DNA from: Cristatella mucedo
Taxonomy: Eukaryota; Bryozoa; Phylactolaemata; Cristatellidae
Length of the DNA: 64,000 nt
Direction of reading: 5' to 3'
Assembly (NCBI GenBank): GCA_009760855.2
Contig: WPIO01000162.1
Coordinates: 1 to 64,000 of the forward strand
Shown: positions 35,376-47,865 of the stretch, one piece after another
Layout of the letters: each line of letters opens with the position of its first letter
How positions within the stretch are numbered: position 1 is the stretch's first letter
The notes under the pieces: generated by a model
Databases searched by the model: none
Seen by the model: the letters and a program-made list of their open reading frames with translations, nothing else
Told to the model about the DNA's origin: nothing
Program-made: the position numbers and the translations under genes

Positions 35376-35799
35376 TTATATTAATTATCTCCGCCTTTGA
35401 CTGATGCAAAGAGCAAGAACTAGAAAGTCAAGCGAGAAATATCCCGCTAAAGCATTTCCAGCCGGTAATAAATAATAGCAGTCTCGGCGATCTTGGGTGC
35501 GGCGTGGACCTTAACGTTTTCTTTCCGTATTGCTATATTTGCTATATCTGTATTGCTATGTGTATTGTTGTCTGTATATAAAAAAATCAACAATATAATA
35601 AAATATTTCCATAAAAGGATAGCATAAAATAATATAATAAATATAAGAGGTGCTGCTAAGCAAAATTTAATTTGCTACTCCAAAAATTAAGACCTACCGG
35701 TCAATACCATCTTCGGTGAGTCATTGAGACGCTTCCGTAAAGTGTAACCTTCCCTGTCAACTCTGAGTGTCGGCAAAATAAGAAATTAACTGTTCTGCT
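35376..35799. other. Unassigned, AT-rich
   Basis: ATATAATAAAATATT-type sequence at 35575-35650. No gene recognised. Confidence 0.35.
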
Positions 35800-35995
35800 G
35801 TTCTGCTGGCCAAAGTCAATTGAGCCTGTGCAGATCGGGGAGAAGTGGCATAATTTACCCACCCCGACGCCTACGCCAATTAAGCCTTGCATCAGAGTTT
35901 CACACTCTCTGTAAGCTCCTGATTACATTAGCTGGTATACTAGCTGCTAGTGAGCTACAGAAGTCGAGACGAAATTCCGCATCAGCCACTCGCGT
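35800..35995 (-). mobile_element. L2-type LINE fragment, array copy 1
   Basis: CTGTGCAGATCGGGGAGAAG, GCTACAGAAGTCGAGACG and nearby landmarks match 59635-59800 of the preserved L2 on the minus strand. Counterpart at 49050-49245. Confidence 0.65.
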
Positions 35996-36034
35996 GGCCT
36001 TTAGCAATTCCCGATCGACACAGCACAACTGCAT

Positions 36035-36145
36035 ATACAGTAGACTTCGCGTGTAAGAATGACGGACTTCGGAATACTCTGCTTACAAGTACGCCTATTT
36101 GCTGGCCCGAACACGTATTTATTCGAGGAGCCGAAGGCAGCTTGA
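36035..36145. mobile_element. Possible pogo/mariner-type MITE fragment, array copy 1
   Basis: ACAGTAGACTTCGCGTGTAAGAA-like start resembles termini of small Tigger/mariner-type elements. The other end was not found, so this is tentative. Counterpart at 49285-49395. Confidence 0.3.
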
Positions 36146-36159
36146 AAGTACCAAGAATA

Positions 36160-36578
36160 TAATATAATGATAATAATAATAATAATAATAATAGTAACAT
36201 TTGACATAGCGCCCTCAGATTACTCGATCTCTTTCTTTTTGCTGCCAACATATAGCCATTCCCTGACTTGCTGCAAACGTATAGACTTATAGACACCTCC
36301 GTGACTCGACCACATTTAACATAAATTAAAAACGAACCAATTTATCACCGCGTTGAGTGGGTCCCTGTGATTCGTCCTTTATGTGCTGACACTGTCCGAA
36401 CTGCCAGTATGTTTACCCTTGCATATCACCCCTAACCGTGTTTTCTTGTTGTTTATCGAGCACGCTACCACTAGCCACCCGATCAGCGTTCCTTTGCAGC
36501 AAATGCAAAACACCTAGAAAGAGACTGAGTTCTCTGAGTGCGCTTTATCAAGTGCGTTATTATTATTATTATATAGAG
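36160..36578. mobile_element. Two L2 LINE 3' ends in opposite orientation, array copy 1
   Basis: 36160-36245 (minus) begins with ATAATAATAATAATA, then AGCGCCCTCAGATTACT. 36250-36578 (plus) starts near CTGACTTGCTGCAAAC, includes GTGGGTCCCTGTGATTCGTC, the 3' untranslated region and the terminal stem, ending in an ATT repeat. A head-to-head pair of this kind suggests two insertions at nearly the same place. Counterpart at 49410-49826. Confidence 0.7.
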
Positions 36579-36799
36579 ATGCCGATGCGATAAGGAATCA
36601 ACTCACGTTAGGCGGTCCAGCTGCCCGACTGGCTAACCGTTGGGCAATGTATGATGAACAGAACGGCACGAGCATTATTATTGCATTTCAATATGCTAAA
36701 AGCAATAGACTTGTCTTAGTGAATCGGCGCTTCATGCAATAGAGTTTATTAACCTCATTTATAGAAACACACACACACGGCAGTCACTTCGTTTGCTTT

Positions 36800-37849
36800 C
36801 CGATTACAATGCAAGCAGCAGTCGGACGCAGAACTGATCTCGCGCCTTTCGACAGGTCGAGCCGCGCCCGAAGCGCGTGCGTGCTGAGCGCTCGCCGCTA
36901 ACCGCCAGCTCACTCGGGCAGCGGAGACGGCTGGCCGCCGCCGTACCAGCGCTGCCGCGGCTCCAGGCGGCCGCATGAGCGGCCGGTCGCACTCGACTCT
37001 GCCTCCGCCAGCTGACAGGTCGGCCGCTGCGGCCAGGGCAGCCGGTCGCGGCGCCGCTGCCGCTCCGTCGGTCGGTGCCTGGAAGACAGGGCAGGCAGTC
37101 GGGCCCGACCAGCGCCGCCGACGCGCTTTGTCTGAGCACGCGGCAACCGGCGACGGTCCGACGTAAGCAGCCGGCACCGCGTCCCTCTGACGCCGATCGG
37201 CCGTCCAGCGGTCTTCCTCGTCCTCCTCCTCCTCCGACGTTAACAGAAGCGTCGCCAGCGCACTCGTGACGGCGGCGGCGGCGGCGTCGCAGCGACGCCG
37301 GCCGCCCGGAAGCGCCGCGCTCGTCGCGGCCAATCGAAAGCCGCGCCCTGTCGCGCCGCTTCGTCCTTGTCCCACGCCGCGGCGAACAAGTTGCGGCGAA
37401 CAAGTCGCGGCGCGGGCCGCTAGACTAACGCACCCCGCCGCCGCCTCCGGCGACCGCTCGAGCCGATGCGAAGCGCGCCTCCCGAGCTCAGTCGAGGTCT
37501 TTGCGCGAGCTCCGCCTCCGGCCTCGCTCTGCCGCCCGCCCGTCAGAGGAGCCGGGCGAGCGGCGCTTCCGGGCGCCTCGGGCGACTCCGCGTCGCGGCT
37601 GGCGACCAGCGCTCCCCCTGTGGCATTCTTTCCGTCGGCGGCGGCGCCGCCGCCGACTCCGCAGGCGATAGCGGTGCGTCCGCGCTCGTCCGCTATCGCC
37701 GCTCGAGGGCTGCCGTACGCCGCGGCGAGAAGACAGCGCTCGAGGCCCCACAGAGGACCGTCGGAGCGCACCGCCATTCGCACGAAGTCGCCTCCGGGCT
37801 CTGACAGGTGGCGCCGTTCGCGGCCGAGGTTTGCTGGTTCGCCTGGAGC
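36800..37849 (-). CDS. GC-rich candidate host exon, locus A (array copy 1), unknown protein
   Basis: A GCATTTTAG acceptor precedes 37849. Reading in phase from there gives an open frame through 37783 to about 36755 (342 codons counted from the GTG at 37783), rich in Ala, Arg and Gly. Near its start is DGPLWGLERCLLAAAYGSP, which the diverged locus B (57000-58175) shares as DGPLWGLEPCLLAAAYDHP with mostly synonymous codon changes. A second shared block (ESSA...CGRLEP, near 37000-36920) is in another frame here, so locus A seems frameshifted relative to B between about 37060 and 37000. An acidic EEEEDEED run lies near 37225. The donor site and true 3' end are unknown, and the last codons depend on a CA-repeat. 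I do not recognise the protein; it could be a pseudogene. Confidence 0.5.
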
Positions 37850-38039
37850 CTAAAATGCACGATAGGATCAATGCCGACTCGACCGAAGTGAACCGGTAGC
37901 CGAGAACAGCGTTCGGAGCCAATAGCGCTGTAGCAGCTACCTGAGACACGCCAACAGACGCGCGTCATTTCTGTCCTGGGCCTAACACGTACTGCGGCAG
38001 TTAACGCAGCGCCGGTACGCACGAGGACTACTATCTATC

Positions 38040-38180
38040 GCCGAGCTAGTTTGGCCCAGTGGTTAAGGTGCTCGCCCCGACCAGGGTCTGGACGAGGTCG
38101 AGGGCTCGAGCCCTCTGCCATAAGTGAAGCGCCTGAATAGAGATCGAGTTCTCTTAGGGTGCTATAGAAATGCATAATAT
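38040..38180 (+). mobile_element. SINE family A, array copy 2
   Basis: GCCGAGCTAGTTTGGCCCAG head, GGTTAAGGTGCTCGCC, GAGGGCTCGAGCCCTC and the L2-like 3' stem, ending ATGCATAATATT. Intact compared with the copy-1 counterpart. Confidence 0.85.
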
Positions 38181-38898
38181 TATCTATTATCGACAAGAGA
38201 AGTCCTTACGATCAATTTTTATAGTGTCATTAGAAGTACCAGATTTAAATCCGGTTGCTTGGCACCTCGCTCAATGAGAGGCCGGAGCCGCGGGTGCACG
38301 GCTACGAACACGGTAGACAGACACCTTTCTTCGACGTGTACGTAAAAGCACGCAAGAAGACGATCATAGCTACCAGGATTTATTCGATGCTAGCGAGCAC
38401 GTAATCATGCGCAGTCTGTCAGTGAACGCTGGCTCGCAGGAGAGAAAAAAGCAAAATATTTCACTCGGGCGGAAGGAATGCTGAGCGGATCGGGCTCGTC
38501 ATCCTCTGACATTAACGAGGTGCAAGGTCAAAATCGCGTTCGCGCCTCACCTCAGCTCCAGCCAGGCACGCTTCGCTCACCGACCGCTCTGCCGTCGACT
38601 TGTGCGACAAGCGCGGACGTCTCTCCACCCTGTACCCGCTCACTTTCGACTTCTTCCGGTTGCCCGCTCGGAAGAGTCCGGAGGCGGCGGCGGCGTTCCG
38701 CCAGCGGCAGGTGCTGACGGTTCGGTCCCGAACCGGTTGCTCGGCATCCGTCCGCTTTGGCGGGCATTCGGCAGCGCCGACGTAGCGCAGCTGTGCGTCA
38801 GTGCTGACGTCGTTCGACGGCCGAGCCGCTGCGGCGGCCGTGACGGCGCGCTCGCCGTTGGGCTGACTCCTTAGCGTAGGCGCGCGCCGATGCCGGTG

Positions 38899-39272
38899 CT
38901 AGAGACGCCTGCGCCTCAAAATCGTTGCCGGCGCTGGAGCAGGGCTGGACGCTTGAGTATGTGCCTGGGCATCTCTCAGCGAACGCCTTCGCAATGCAAT
39001 GGCATCGGCGTCGGCTGCTGCGTCGGCCATGGCAGCGGCCCACCATTCAATCTTGGATTCGGACGCGGCCTCGGAACAGCTAGCGTCGGGTTCAGGATCG
39101 GCGCAGACGTCGGAGTCGACACGGGCACTGGGATCGACAAGGGCATGGGGGTCGTTAGCGATTTCACCAGCAGCTGCGTCGTCTGCTGCAGCGTCGGCAT
39201 CGAGCTCATCTGCATGCGAAAGACCATCGCTCCCGGTAGCTGCGTCGGCAGCAGCAGTCGTCTGTCGTTCGA
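38899..39272 (-). CDS. Possible exon after a strong splice acceptor, array copy 2
   Basis: On the minus strand a long T run then ACAG directly precedes 39272. The following frame is open for about 124 codons to a stop at 38899 and is rich in Ala and Asp (LSHADELDADAAADDAAAG, later SESKIEWWAAAMADAA), not simply a GC-bias frame. It lies upstream of the GC-rich locus A on the same strand, so both could belong to one gene. No domain was recognised, no donor was identified, and long overlapping frames exist on the other strand, so this is tentative. Confidence 0.35.
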
Positions 39273-39330
39273 CTGTAAAAAAAAAAATAAACAAATAAAT
39301 ACTAGCCGATTTAGGAGCCTCTTTTCGTAC

Positions 39331-39457
39331 GGCGACTGAAGAGCCTTGACGGCTATCACCACCGCTTACAGTGGCGATATAGGATCGCTGACCACAGGAT
39401 TCGAACCCACGACCTTGGGGCCGAGGTCGTGAAAAGCAACCGCCTTACCTAGTGAGA
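39331..39457 (-). mobile_element. SINE family B, array copy 2 (absent from copy 1)
   Basis: Minus strand: GGTAAGGCGGTTGC A-box zone and GTGGGTTCGAATCC B box, then TATATCGCCACTG. Copy 1 reads directly across (TTTCGTAC then CCCTACGG). No clear target-site duplication flanks it, so copy 1 may have lost the segment rather than copies 2 and 3 having gained it. Confidence 0.75.
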
Positions 39458-40486
39458 CCCTACGGACTTTGCATCCTCATTCGGCACCGCGTCAGCCTCC
39501 ACTTTTGATGGTTGCCCCCCCCCCCCCCGATTCGGGATCTTCGTCGCTGTCGTCCTGGACGTATTTTTTGTCGCCATTTTACGATAGCCAAGCAATGCTT
39601 GAAACCTGTCACCAAAAAGTTCATCTATTTACCAATACATCTACGCATATACAACACATCTATAGACAAATGCGCTCATGTACAGCTACATCAACATACA
39701 ATTACATCTATATGCGTACCCTCCCGCGATGGCTTTAGCTAAAGGTGTATGAATAAGTACTCCTAATCGAACACATGTTTAATACCTTGCAAACAAGCTT
39801 CAGGATGAAGTCACCTGCACATCTTCTGCCGTCAGCTTGGTAGTCTGCGGGTAAACTTACTTACCCGAAGACTTTGTTCTCTACATTGCCAGGTCAGTGA
39901 TGGCTAACAACGAGGCTAACTGCAACATCAACTGGACGACTGCAGGCCTCGTTATGCAAAGCACGCTTGGAAATTTGCTAATGGCTTATTTTTAGACATT
40001 TCGTAGGTAAGTGCCATGAACAATAATTTGCCAAATCGGAACAAGTGATCTTCAAGAAATGCAAAAACATACAACCCACGCTGCAATGGCAGTGTAACTA
40101 ATATTTTTACTTCATCCATATGCATATCTCAGCAGGTGACTTGAGTGCATCGGGTAACTTGACTACAAAGATGGCAGGTAAACCAGAGTTCACTCGCAAT
40201 ATTCTCGATACAAATAATTAGAAATATTTGTGGCACATTTGCAATTACATATGGTAATAATCCAAGACCTGCTTAACACTTCTTTATAGTTTACTGAACG
40301 CAATGCAACTTGCAATTATAACAACGTGCCAGCCTGTTTAAGATAAATGCGGGAATTCATGAGATATCTACGGCGATAATTTATAAAATATTAAAGAAAT
40401 TGTATGACGCCCTACGAGAACCAAATGTCAAGGTCACTTTTTCGTTAAAGTGTCTTGTTAAATGTTAACCACCTTGTAAACCACAC

Positions 40487-40657
40487 TTACATGCTGACCC
40501 AGTGCATGTCGCCCCTAACCATGGTATTCATGTTGTTTATCAAGCATGATATTACTCACCATTCAATCGTGTTTCCCTTTGCAGCAAATGTAAAGCGCCT
40601 AGAAAGAGATTGAGTTCTCTGAGGGCACTTCATCAAGTGCATTATTATTATTATTAT
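40487..40657 (+). mobile_element. L2-type LINE 3' end, array copy 2
   Basis: Same landmarks as 26962-27137, including the full terminal stem and ATT repeat. Confidence 0.85.
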
Positions 40658-41344
40658 TAAATACCATCAAGTCAGGAAATGCCAACACGAGTGAAGAGAA
40701 GGAGCTCCAAGTGAGAGCGTGCGAACTTAAACCGGTCTAGATAAGGCCATGCCGAGCAGAGCTTAAGCGTCTCGGCAAGAGTTTAAAAAACCGTCTTTAC
40801 TGCTCCAGAGCGTTTCCGGTTTCAGAGCGCTGCCCATGCCACCTGCAGCCTAAGCTTTCCCAGAACGCTTGGCGTTAGCCGTCCTAACAGCTAACGCCTG
40901 CAATGTAGAAATACTTTGTTTTAGTCCGGCTTAGCTGTGACACAACTGCTGGTCATCTGGCTAATAGGCTGCAGGCCGAGGACTGAGTCGGACAGTGTCG
41001 ACATTAGTTACGCGTACATTACCATTCCTAGCCTAGGCCAAGCCAGCAGTGTGACGTCTGGCGACAGTCCTGTGCGACCGATGCTTTGGTGATTGAGCGA
41101 ATCGCGACACAGCCCACGCGTACAGCAGGAAGGACAAGAAGCCAAAAGCAAGCACACGCGGTAGTGACTTACGGATTCTCCGAACCAGCCAACACACTGC
41201 TCCAAAAAGTGGCCGTCTGTGGATTGCAGCACCGTAAGCCACGAATGAACTTTTAACAGTTATTACTTGTCTTACATAAGCACAATAACGTTGAATCACA
41301 GTTACCCACTAAATGCTGTGATAAATAGATGCGTATTCAGGATC

Positions 41345-41890
41345 TTTTCAATGTGGTCAAGACAGGGATGTCGCTACGAAAGTCGGAAGTCAGCTCTGAG
41401 CTTTGGGTGCTTACGAACTAAAGCCCCGGTCTCCAAATGAATGAAGGTTTGTACAAAGTATAGGTACACAGTTACATTCTGAAAAACATGAGGTACGATG
41501 CTTCACCTGGTGTGTGAATGGATACTTAGTTGTATTTGTTTTTTTTAACTCACAGGAGTCTGGTGCTGCGACAAGTAAACTTAATGAATGCTTTGCTGAT
41601 GCTCGATCTTTGATTTTTGCACATTTCCTTCAACTTGAGGATGATAAAACCAAACTACTAATCATCGGACATCTTAACTGTGCCCTAACAGACCATTATC
41701 GTATAATGGTTTGTTAATGGTTATAATGGTTGTATAGTGGATAATGGTTCGCCATAACAGACAAGCCAAGCTGCATAGTGTTAAACAAACTGTAATCGCC
41801 TGATGACAATAGCTGATAGACCTGCAACTAGCGAGTTACAGAAGTCGAGAAGGGATTCCACATCAGAGACTCAGCTAGCTTTGGCCATGA
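41345..41890. mobile_element. Mosaic of L2 LINE fragments, array copy 2
   Basis: Counterpart of 27815-28380, with the plus-strand FLQLEDDKTKLLIIG piece at about 41630-41670 flanked by minus-strand pieces. Confidence 0.65.
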
Positions 41891-42393
41891 GCAATTGCCG
41901 ATTGGCAAAGCACAACTGCAGATAGCTAGAAATAATGATATAAATAGATCACAGACGTTCGATGCATCAAGATCACAAATCATCTTAGGATAAACTGCAA
42001 AGACGCTGATCGCCTTGATGTTTCTTTCACAGATTTCAGCAAAAGAAACTCATAGTCGTGTAGCTGCGCTTGTAATCAACGCACGCAGAGATCGGCTAGA
42101 ACGCCACTGCAACTCGGCGCTCAGAGACACGAGAAATCCCCTAAATTCAATAAGGGTTCAGCGTCCTCAGCTGTCGTGGATCCCGATGATTTCCAGTCAA
42201 GTATACTTCCGTTAAGTTGACCTGGATATTAGCGTAAGAGCGTTGTCGTTGGCGCGTTCGCATAGGGAGATGCTGTACGCCCTGGTTTTGACAAGGGGTT
42301 GAAGTGCTCGCCATAAACGAACGAGATCAAGGTGAATACGACTGATGACCGAAGACGGGGGCTCAAGTCCTGGAGAGAGATCGTTCCCTTGGA

Positions 42394-42480
<87 letters not shown>

Positions 42481-42481
42481 C

Positions 42482-42673
42482 CTAAATAGCATTTGTGACG
42501 TAGACTATTCGGAAGTAAAAACTCATTTTGCCACTTTGCCTGCGGTTACATTGCTTGTTTAAAAAAAAATATATATATATATCTGTTATCTCCCAAAATA
42601 CTAAGCAGGCAATGTAACTGGATGCAAAGTGAGTATTTACTTCCGAATAGACAACGTCACCAATGCTATTTAG
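42482..42673. mobile_element. Fold-back MITE, array copy 2
   Basis: Same arms and loop as 28974-29166. Confidence 0.8.
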
Positions 42674-42956
42674 ATTTTTGGAGCTGTAGAACGTGGCATC
42701 ACGGACGAAGTGATCTGATATACATATGGATATAAGGATATATACAGTCAGCTCTCAACTTACAAATAAGATATAGACTGGAAAACCTGTCGTACGTAGA
42801 GTTTCCGTAAGTCGAGAATGGCATGTTACACGTTCTACTACGATACGTTCTGACAAGAAACAAAGAGGTAAGCAAATTGAATCTTTTTACAAATACATGA
42901 AAAATAAGAAGTAAATAAGAACAGGCGCCGGTACGTCCGAGGAGTACTATCTGTTG

Positions 42957-43040
42957 ACGAAATGGTTCGGCCCAGCGCTTAAGTTGCTCGCCCGACCAAG
43001 TTCTGGCTGAGGTCGAGGGCTCAAGCCCCGTGGAATATAC
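42957..43040 (+). mobile_element. SINE family A fragment, array copy 2
   Basis: Head only, as at 29450. Confidence 0.6.
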
Positions 43041-43564
43041 AAAGGAATATTTGTTTATAGTTTTTATTTAAACGATTCCATTTTCCGTAGGATACTCATT
43101 TTCTCCTAAAAGGTAATTGCTCTCCTTTGCTTCTTTTCTACTCCAGCAGGAGAGGTGTTGCTTTTGAATTTTTAAGCCATATCAAAATGAGCACAATATC
43201 AAATGAAGAAGTAAATATTATTAAATTAAGATTAGACTAGCGAATGGTAAAAAAATAATACAGAGAACAAGAACTCACGAGATCACTCTGAACACGTCTT
43301 GTCTCTAGCAAGATACTCGAGAAGGTGAGCCCTCGGTAGCCACAATGCATAGCGGTCACACGTCGTTGTGCGGATTTTGAGAGCTTTCATGAATACATTT
43401 GTATTTTCAATTTTTTTGCGTGACAGTGGCCGAGTTCTTATCTGAAAAATTTCCTTAGTCTAACCATCGTAAATAAGGTTTTAACTATTTGCGTATAGAT
43501 ACATATAAAAACGTGTGCAGTCGCAGCTGCATAGCGGCGGCTGAGCTGCTGAAGCAGGCAGGCG

Positions 43565-43785
43565 CCGCCACTAATGCTCCGAGCCGGTAGCCGGCTTGAA
43601 TCGCCATTGAGCACGGTCGAATTGAACAATGCAAGCGCGACGGGTACGGTCGAGTCCACATAGACCCTGGCTACGAAGTCGATCAGTTGTCGCTCGACTC
43701 CCAGGTGCTGCAGTGCAGCGAAGCCTCGATGAGGGTCGGCCACATGCGGAACACTGGGGAGCGCATTCTGCAGGTCCAGGAAGGT
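43565..43785 (-). mobile_element. R2/Hero-type LINE RT fragment, array copy 2 (shortened)
   Basis: Retains LDLQNALPSVPHVA to LIDFVARVY. The upstream QKGFLPG block is gone with the missing 252 bases, so the minus-strand frame now runs into unrelated sequence. Confidence 0.65.
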
Positions 43786-46601
43786 TTTCATGATCAGCCC
43801 CTGCATCGAATCAGCCTGGTGCTTATGGTGATTCCTCACCTGCTGTTTTTGTGTCAGCATGGCAATAGCATACCTGTGTATGCCCGAGGAATTGAGTTTG
43901 GATCAGTGTGGCGCTCGAAAGGTTGAAAGCACCAATTCGCTGCAGCACATGCCAACAGCAAACCATGCCACGAACCTTTCCACATAATGTAATGACACAC
44001 TGCGTGAACGTTGCGACTAACAGTGGTCGCAGGTTACTCTACCAGTCGTATGAGCTGAGAAATAAATTATTATGTCCCTGCTCACGGCTGCCAGCAGTCG
44101 AAGAGAAGGACAATACTGCTGGGGTGGCTGAGTGGACATTCCCTCCAGGCCTCTGCTCAATAAGGGATCAGGCCTGGCTGCTAATGAGCTGCCCACTGGG
44201 CAAGCAAAAGTTTTGAGTGGCAGGAGCTAACCAATGCTGTGGTGAGGTCATGCCCTCACCAGTGCAACTGAACTCTGATTGGCCAGCGTACCGGCTGCTA
44301 GCTTCAGCCTCTGCTGATTCTCACCCGTCAGCGATTTCTGCTGTCGCTGAAGGTCGAGTCAGCCAGCAGGCTCATTTGAACCGGTTTTTATCAATTCAGC
44401 TTGAACCAGCCGTGCTCTGCCTTCCAGGCCAGCGAATGCACCTACCAAGGTCCCCCAAAACTTTGCTAGTCTTACATCCACATTAGTATTCAGGAAGGCA
44501 TCTCCTCGAGCCTCAGCTCTGAGTCAAGCAGCCAGCTTATGCCTTTCTCAGTGTCATCGGTCATCGGAACGAGCTAGTAGCTCGTATTAAGCACGTATGC
44601 CATGTATTCAACCACTGTAATGGGCTCCGAAAATATTCGTAGTCTTATCGTGGTCCTCAAGCAGAGCTGCAGTCGATCTTATGTTTTTGGTCGTGCTGGG
44701 TCTGCTTGCCCCGACCCTTCTTATTGCAACAGATTATCAAATGTGGGCTAACTTGCCTAAGCCAAGAACTGGTCTGCACTCAGATTCGCTTGAGCTGAGC
44801 AAAGTTGGGTGCAATGGCGACATGATTCTCATAATTGCCTTTGTGCCTGCACTATAGCAGTATTTTTTTACAAATAAAAGAAATAATTGAAAATCTTATG
44901 GCCATCTAGTCGATTATAGGAGTTTTTGAAAGGAGTATTTTAAAATACATGAGAAGTCTACCCACCACTAGCGCCACCCGACAATATTGAAGCCGTGGCG
45001 AGCTGAAAGTCAGACTTTTGCCAAGCTTTAGAGTGCAGTCCTTAAGCAGGTCAATTTCTCTCGCAAAAGCAAGTCTGCACTCCCATCAGTCCTGGCCTGA
45101 TGCCTTGGGCTCGGTTGTAGGCCACGAACTAATTCTCAGGCAGCTCTGGGATCCGTCGGCCGTGCAATGTGATGGAAGCAGGCACGGCCTCCACACCTTG
45201 GCTGGTGATCGGGCAGCACTTGTCCGGCCGGAACTGACTTACCTGCTCGTGGCTGTCCACCATGCCATCAACAAAGCCCTTTTCTGAGGCAGCAGCACCC
45301 CCAGCTGCCCGCAATTTTTCACAGCCTTTTCGGCACCCTAGAACAGCTTGTAAAGCTTGGGCAAAAGCATGTTGGTGCAACAGTAACTGGCATGCATGGT
45401 TCGCCTATACGTTATTCAACTTAAAAGTACATCAGGATTGTCAAAGCACAACCAACTATATTCTGCAATGATTGATGTGCTTTGGCTGCTGAAATTCACA
45501 CGAAGAATGCTCTGCTTTGCTGTCTGTTCTTGTTGCAGAATCATAACCTGTGAGGCCGTGGCATCCATTCAAGTGGACAAGCATCACGAGCTCGAAGTTT
45601 CAGTGCGAGATATCGACTGGTTTTGAGGAAGGACCACGCCGGTCGCCCTATCGATGACATTTGCCTGCACTTTAGCGATGCCTTGCCTTTGCAAAAGACA
45701 AATTTGCAGAATCCACATTCACAAGAAAGGCCCGCTCCGGGAGCTGCTGTTGGGCAGCTTGGCCGTTTGCTTCAGACGCTTTGCTGGCTGCTGGGGCCGG
45801 CTCTAGCTCCAGCAAAAAGAGCCTCGTTCTTGTCCCGAAGTCTCCGTCCTTCCCCGGAAGTGAGGCCAGCTGCTGCCTTTTCTCCTCGGAGGCATGACTG
45901 CATGCCATGTGGTTAGTCTCTGCCGGTTGGTGTTGCAAGCCCCAAAATGGCTCGGCACGATGCCATGCCGGATATCCGGCCTCGTTAAGCTTCTTGCCTC
46001 ACATCTACAGAGCTTTCATCTGTGGACTGGAAAGAGCAGAGGTGTCAAGAGTGGTGGCAACGGCCAGGAAGAACGTCGCCAAAACAACGCCATCGCTTGC
46101 GCCCTGTTTCCCCTCTGTACTGCCCTGCTTGTCGGCTGCTTCAGACTATGCTCTGCTTCGCCTTTCGCAAATGATTGCCAAACAACGAAGCCTGCTTGGT
46201 AACCCTCAACATCACAACAGGCCAGTAGACTACTTTTGGTTGGCAATGTCTGGTTTTTATCGCTTGTCCTGCTCAGCCGGGGCCCAGGGCTGCCAGCCCC
46301 AGTGATTGGAGGCCTGCGAGTTGAGAGCCTCCTCCTTGAGCTCAAGCTTGTGCACTAGATACTCCGAATAAAGTCTTATTCAGCCTGAAGGCTTGTCTTT
46401 GTTATTCGGGATTTTAAGGATTTCAATATTCAGGATTTTGTTATTCAGGATTTCCTAAATGTCAGTGGTAACTTGTATGTGTGTAGATATGCTACTTGAT
46501 CGGGTTCCAGTGCTGGTCGGCCTGGAGTGGTAGAACGTGGCTACTGACGACTACTCAGGCTCTGCTGAAGCTCACCACAGCCAACCCTAAGTGCAGATGG
46601 C

Positions 46602-46762
46602 TGACACTGTGCATGTCACCCCTAACCATTTTATTCTTGTTTATCGAGCAGGCTACTACTAACCGTCCGATCGTGTTTCCCTTGCAGAAAATATATAGCA
46701 CCTAGAGAGAGATTGGTTCTGAGGGTGCTTAATCAAATTGTTTATTATTGTTTCTATTAAGA
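46602..46762 (+). mobile_element. L2-type LINE 3' end, array copy 2
   Basis: Counterpart of 33345-33512. Confidence 0.7.
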
Positions 46763-46904
46763 TTTACCAGGCCAGTATACCACCAAGCAGTGGGTTACAT
46801 TAGTTGGTCGAGGCCAGAAGTACGAGTGGACCTATTTGAATGTAGTTTACCTGTATATGCAAGCCCGAATTTCAGCATGTATTATAGCCAGTAGGCAGAC
46901 TTGA

Positions 46905-47550
46905 TCATAAGAGCTGATGTGGTCATCTCGTGAAAGGTCTCTGGATCAGAAGACAGACTTACTAGCAAATGCACATAAAGATATGCTTGCAAAGCCGATG
47001 TGCAACGTTAGGCTTCCTAATTTTCGAGACACTTTGTTTGCTAGTAGCCAGTAAGTTGGCTTCAGTGTCGATATATTTGAAAACGTTTCCTGCCGTTCAT
47101 GTGGGGATGTCAGAAATATGTGCAAGAAGGGATTTAAGAGGACTCGACGTGCTTGGGGTTGAAGGAATCGAAGCACGGCTATTACTGGCAGTCATATGCA
47201 TGCAAGCGAAAGCCTAGATTTTACATGGCGATCATCAGCCAGATTCATTAACAATGAAGATATGCAGATAGAATACAAAACGGGTACGTACTCCGTACTT
47301 AAGAAGCTAGTCGAATGATCTTGTCTGTTCAGTCGAATGTCATTGTCTTTAGTAGCCCACTGTGATCAGATCTTAAACAAGGGCCACACCAATGATGCCC
47401 TGACCAGAAAGTGGGCACCTAGAAGGACGTTTTGATCATTAACATCCAGCACTACCGAAAGATAGAGCAGAAAAAGCAGAGAATTCATTTACTCGAAAAT
47501 TGCAACACCTGAAGCAATGCTTACTTTGTGCAGTGATTCAATATCCTGGG
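46905..47550 (-). mobile_element. L2-type LINE RT fragments, array copy 2
   Basis: Counterpart of 33655-34295, with the same gap and landmarks. Confidence 0.65.
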
Positions 47551-47757
47551 TCCTAAGGTTTTGTGGTGATTCTCGATGCACAGGTAGGGCACCCACTGTA
47601 GAATGAAGGCGTTTTGTTCGTGGTCAAATATGCACAATTTCCCAAGAGTAGAAGTCGTTAGCTAACAACTGAAGGAGAATGTTGATCTCTAGTGTGCGAT
47701 ATTTGTTGTGGGGTCATTCGCGAGATGCACGAGGAAAATGAGTGGTTCTTGTGTGTG

Positions 47758-47865
47758 CAGTGGCGATAAAGGGTCGCCCACCACACGAATCGAACCCACG
47801 ACCTCGGGACCAAGGTCATGAAAGCAACCGCCTTACCCAGTGTGCCATTACGGCTCAACAATAGC
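47758..47865 (-). mobile_element. SINE family B, array copy 2 second copy
   Basis: Counterpart of 34505-34615, with the same A- and B-box sequences. Confidence 0.7.

Larger units (their letters stand above)
24428..37849 (+). repeat. Tandem unit copy 1 (13.4 kb)
   Basis: Direct repeat of 37850-51107. The first 4 kb differs from copies 2 and 3 by frequent one-base indels, mostly extra bases in homopolymers; from about 28.5 kb onward it is almost identical. It lacks a 127-bp SINE-B segment present at 39331-39457 and has 252 extra bases at 30279-30530. These differences plus about 39 extra single bases account for the length difference from copy 2. Confidence 0.95.

Noticed and set aside
37266-37853. 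Plus-strand 195-codon frame as a gene
   Set aside because: It is the antisense of locus A; conservation with locus B follows the minus-strand codons, and the frame is open because the DNA is GC-rich.
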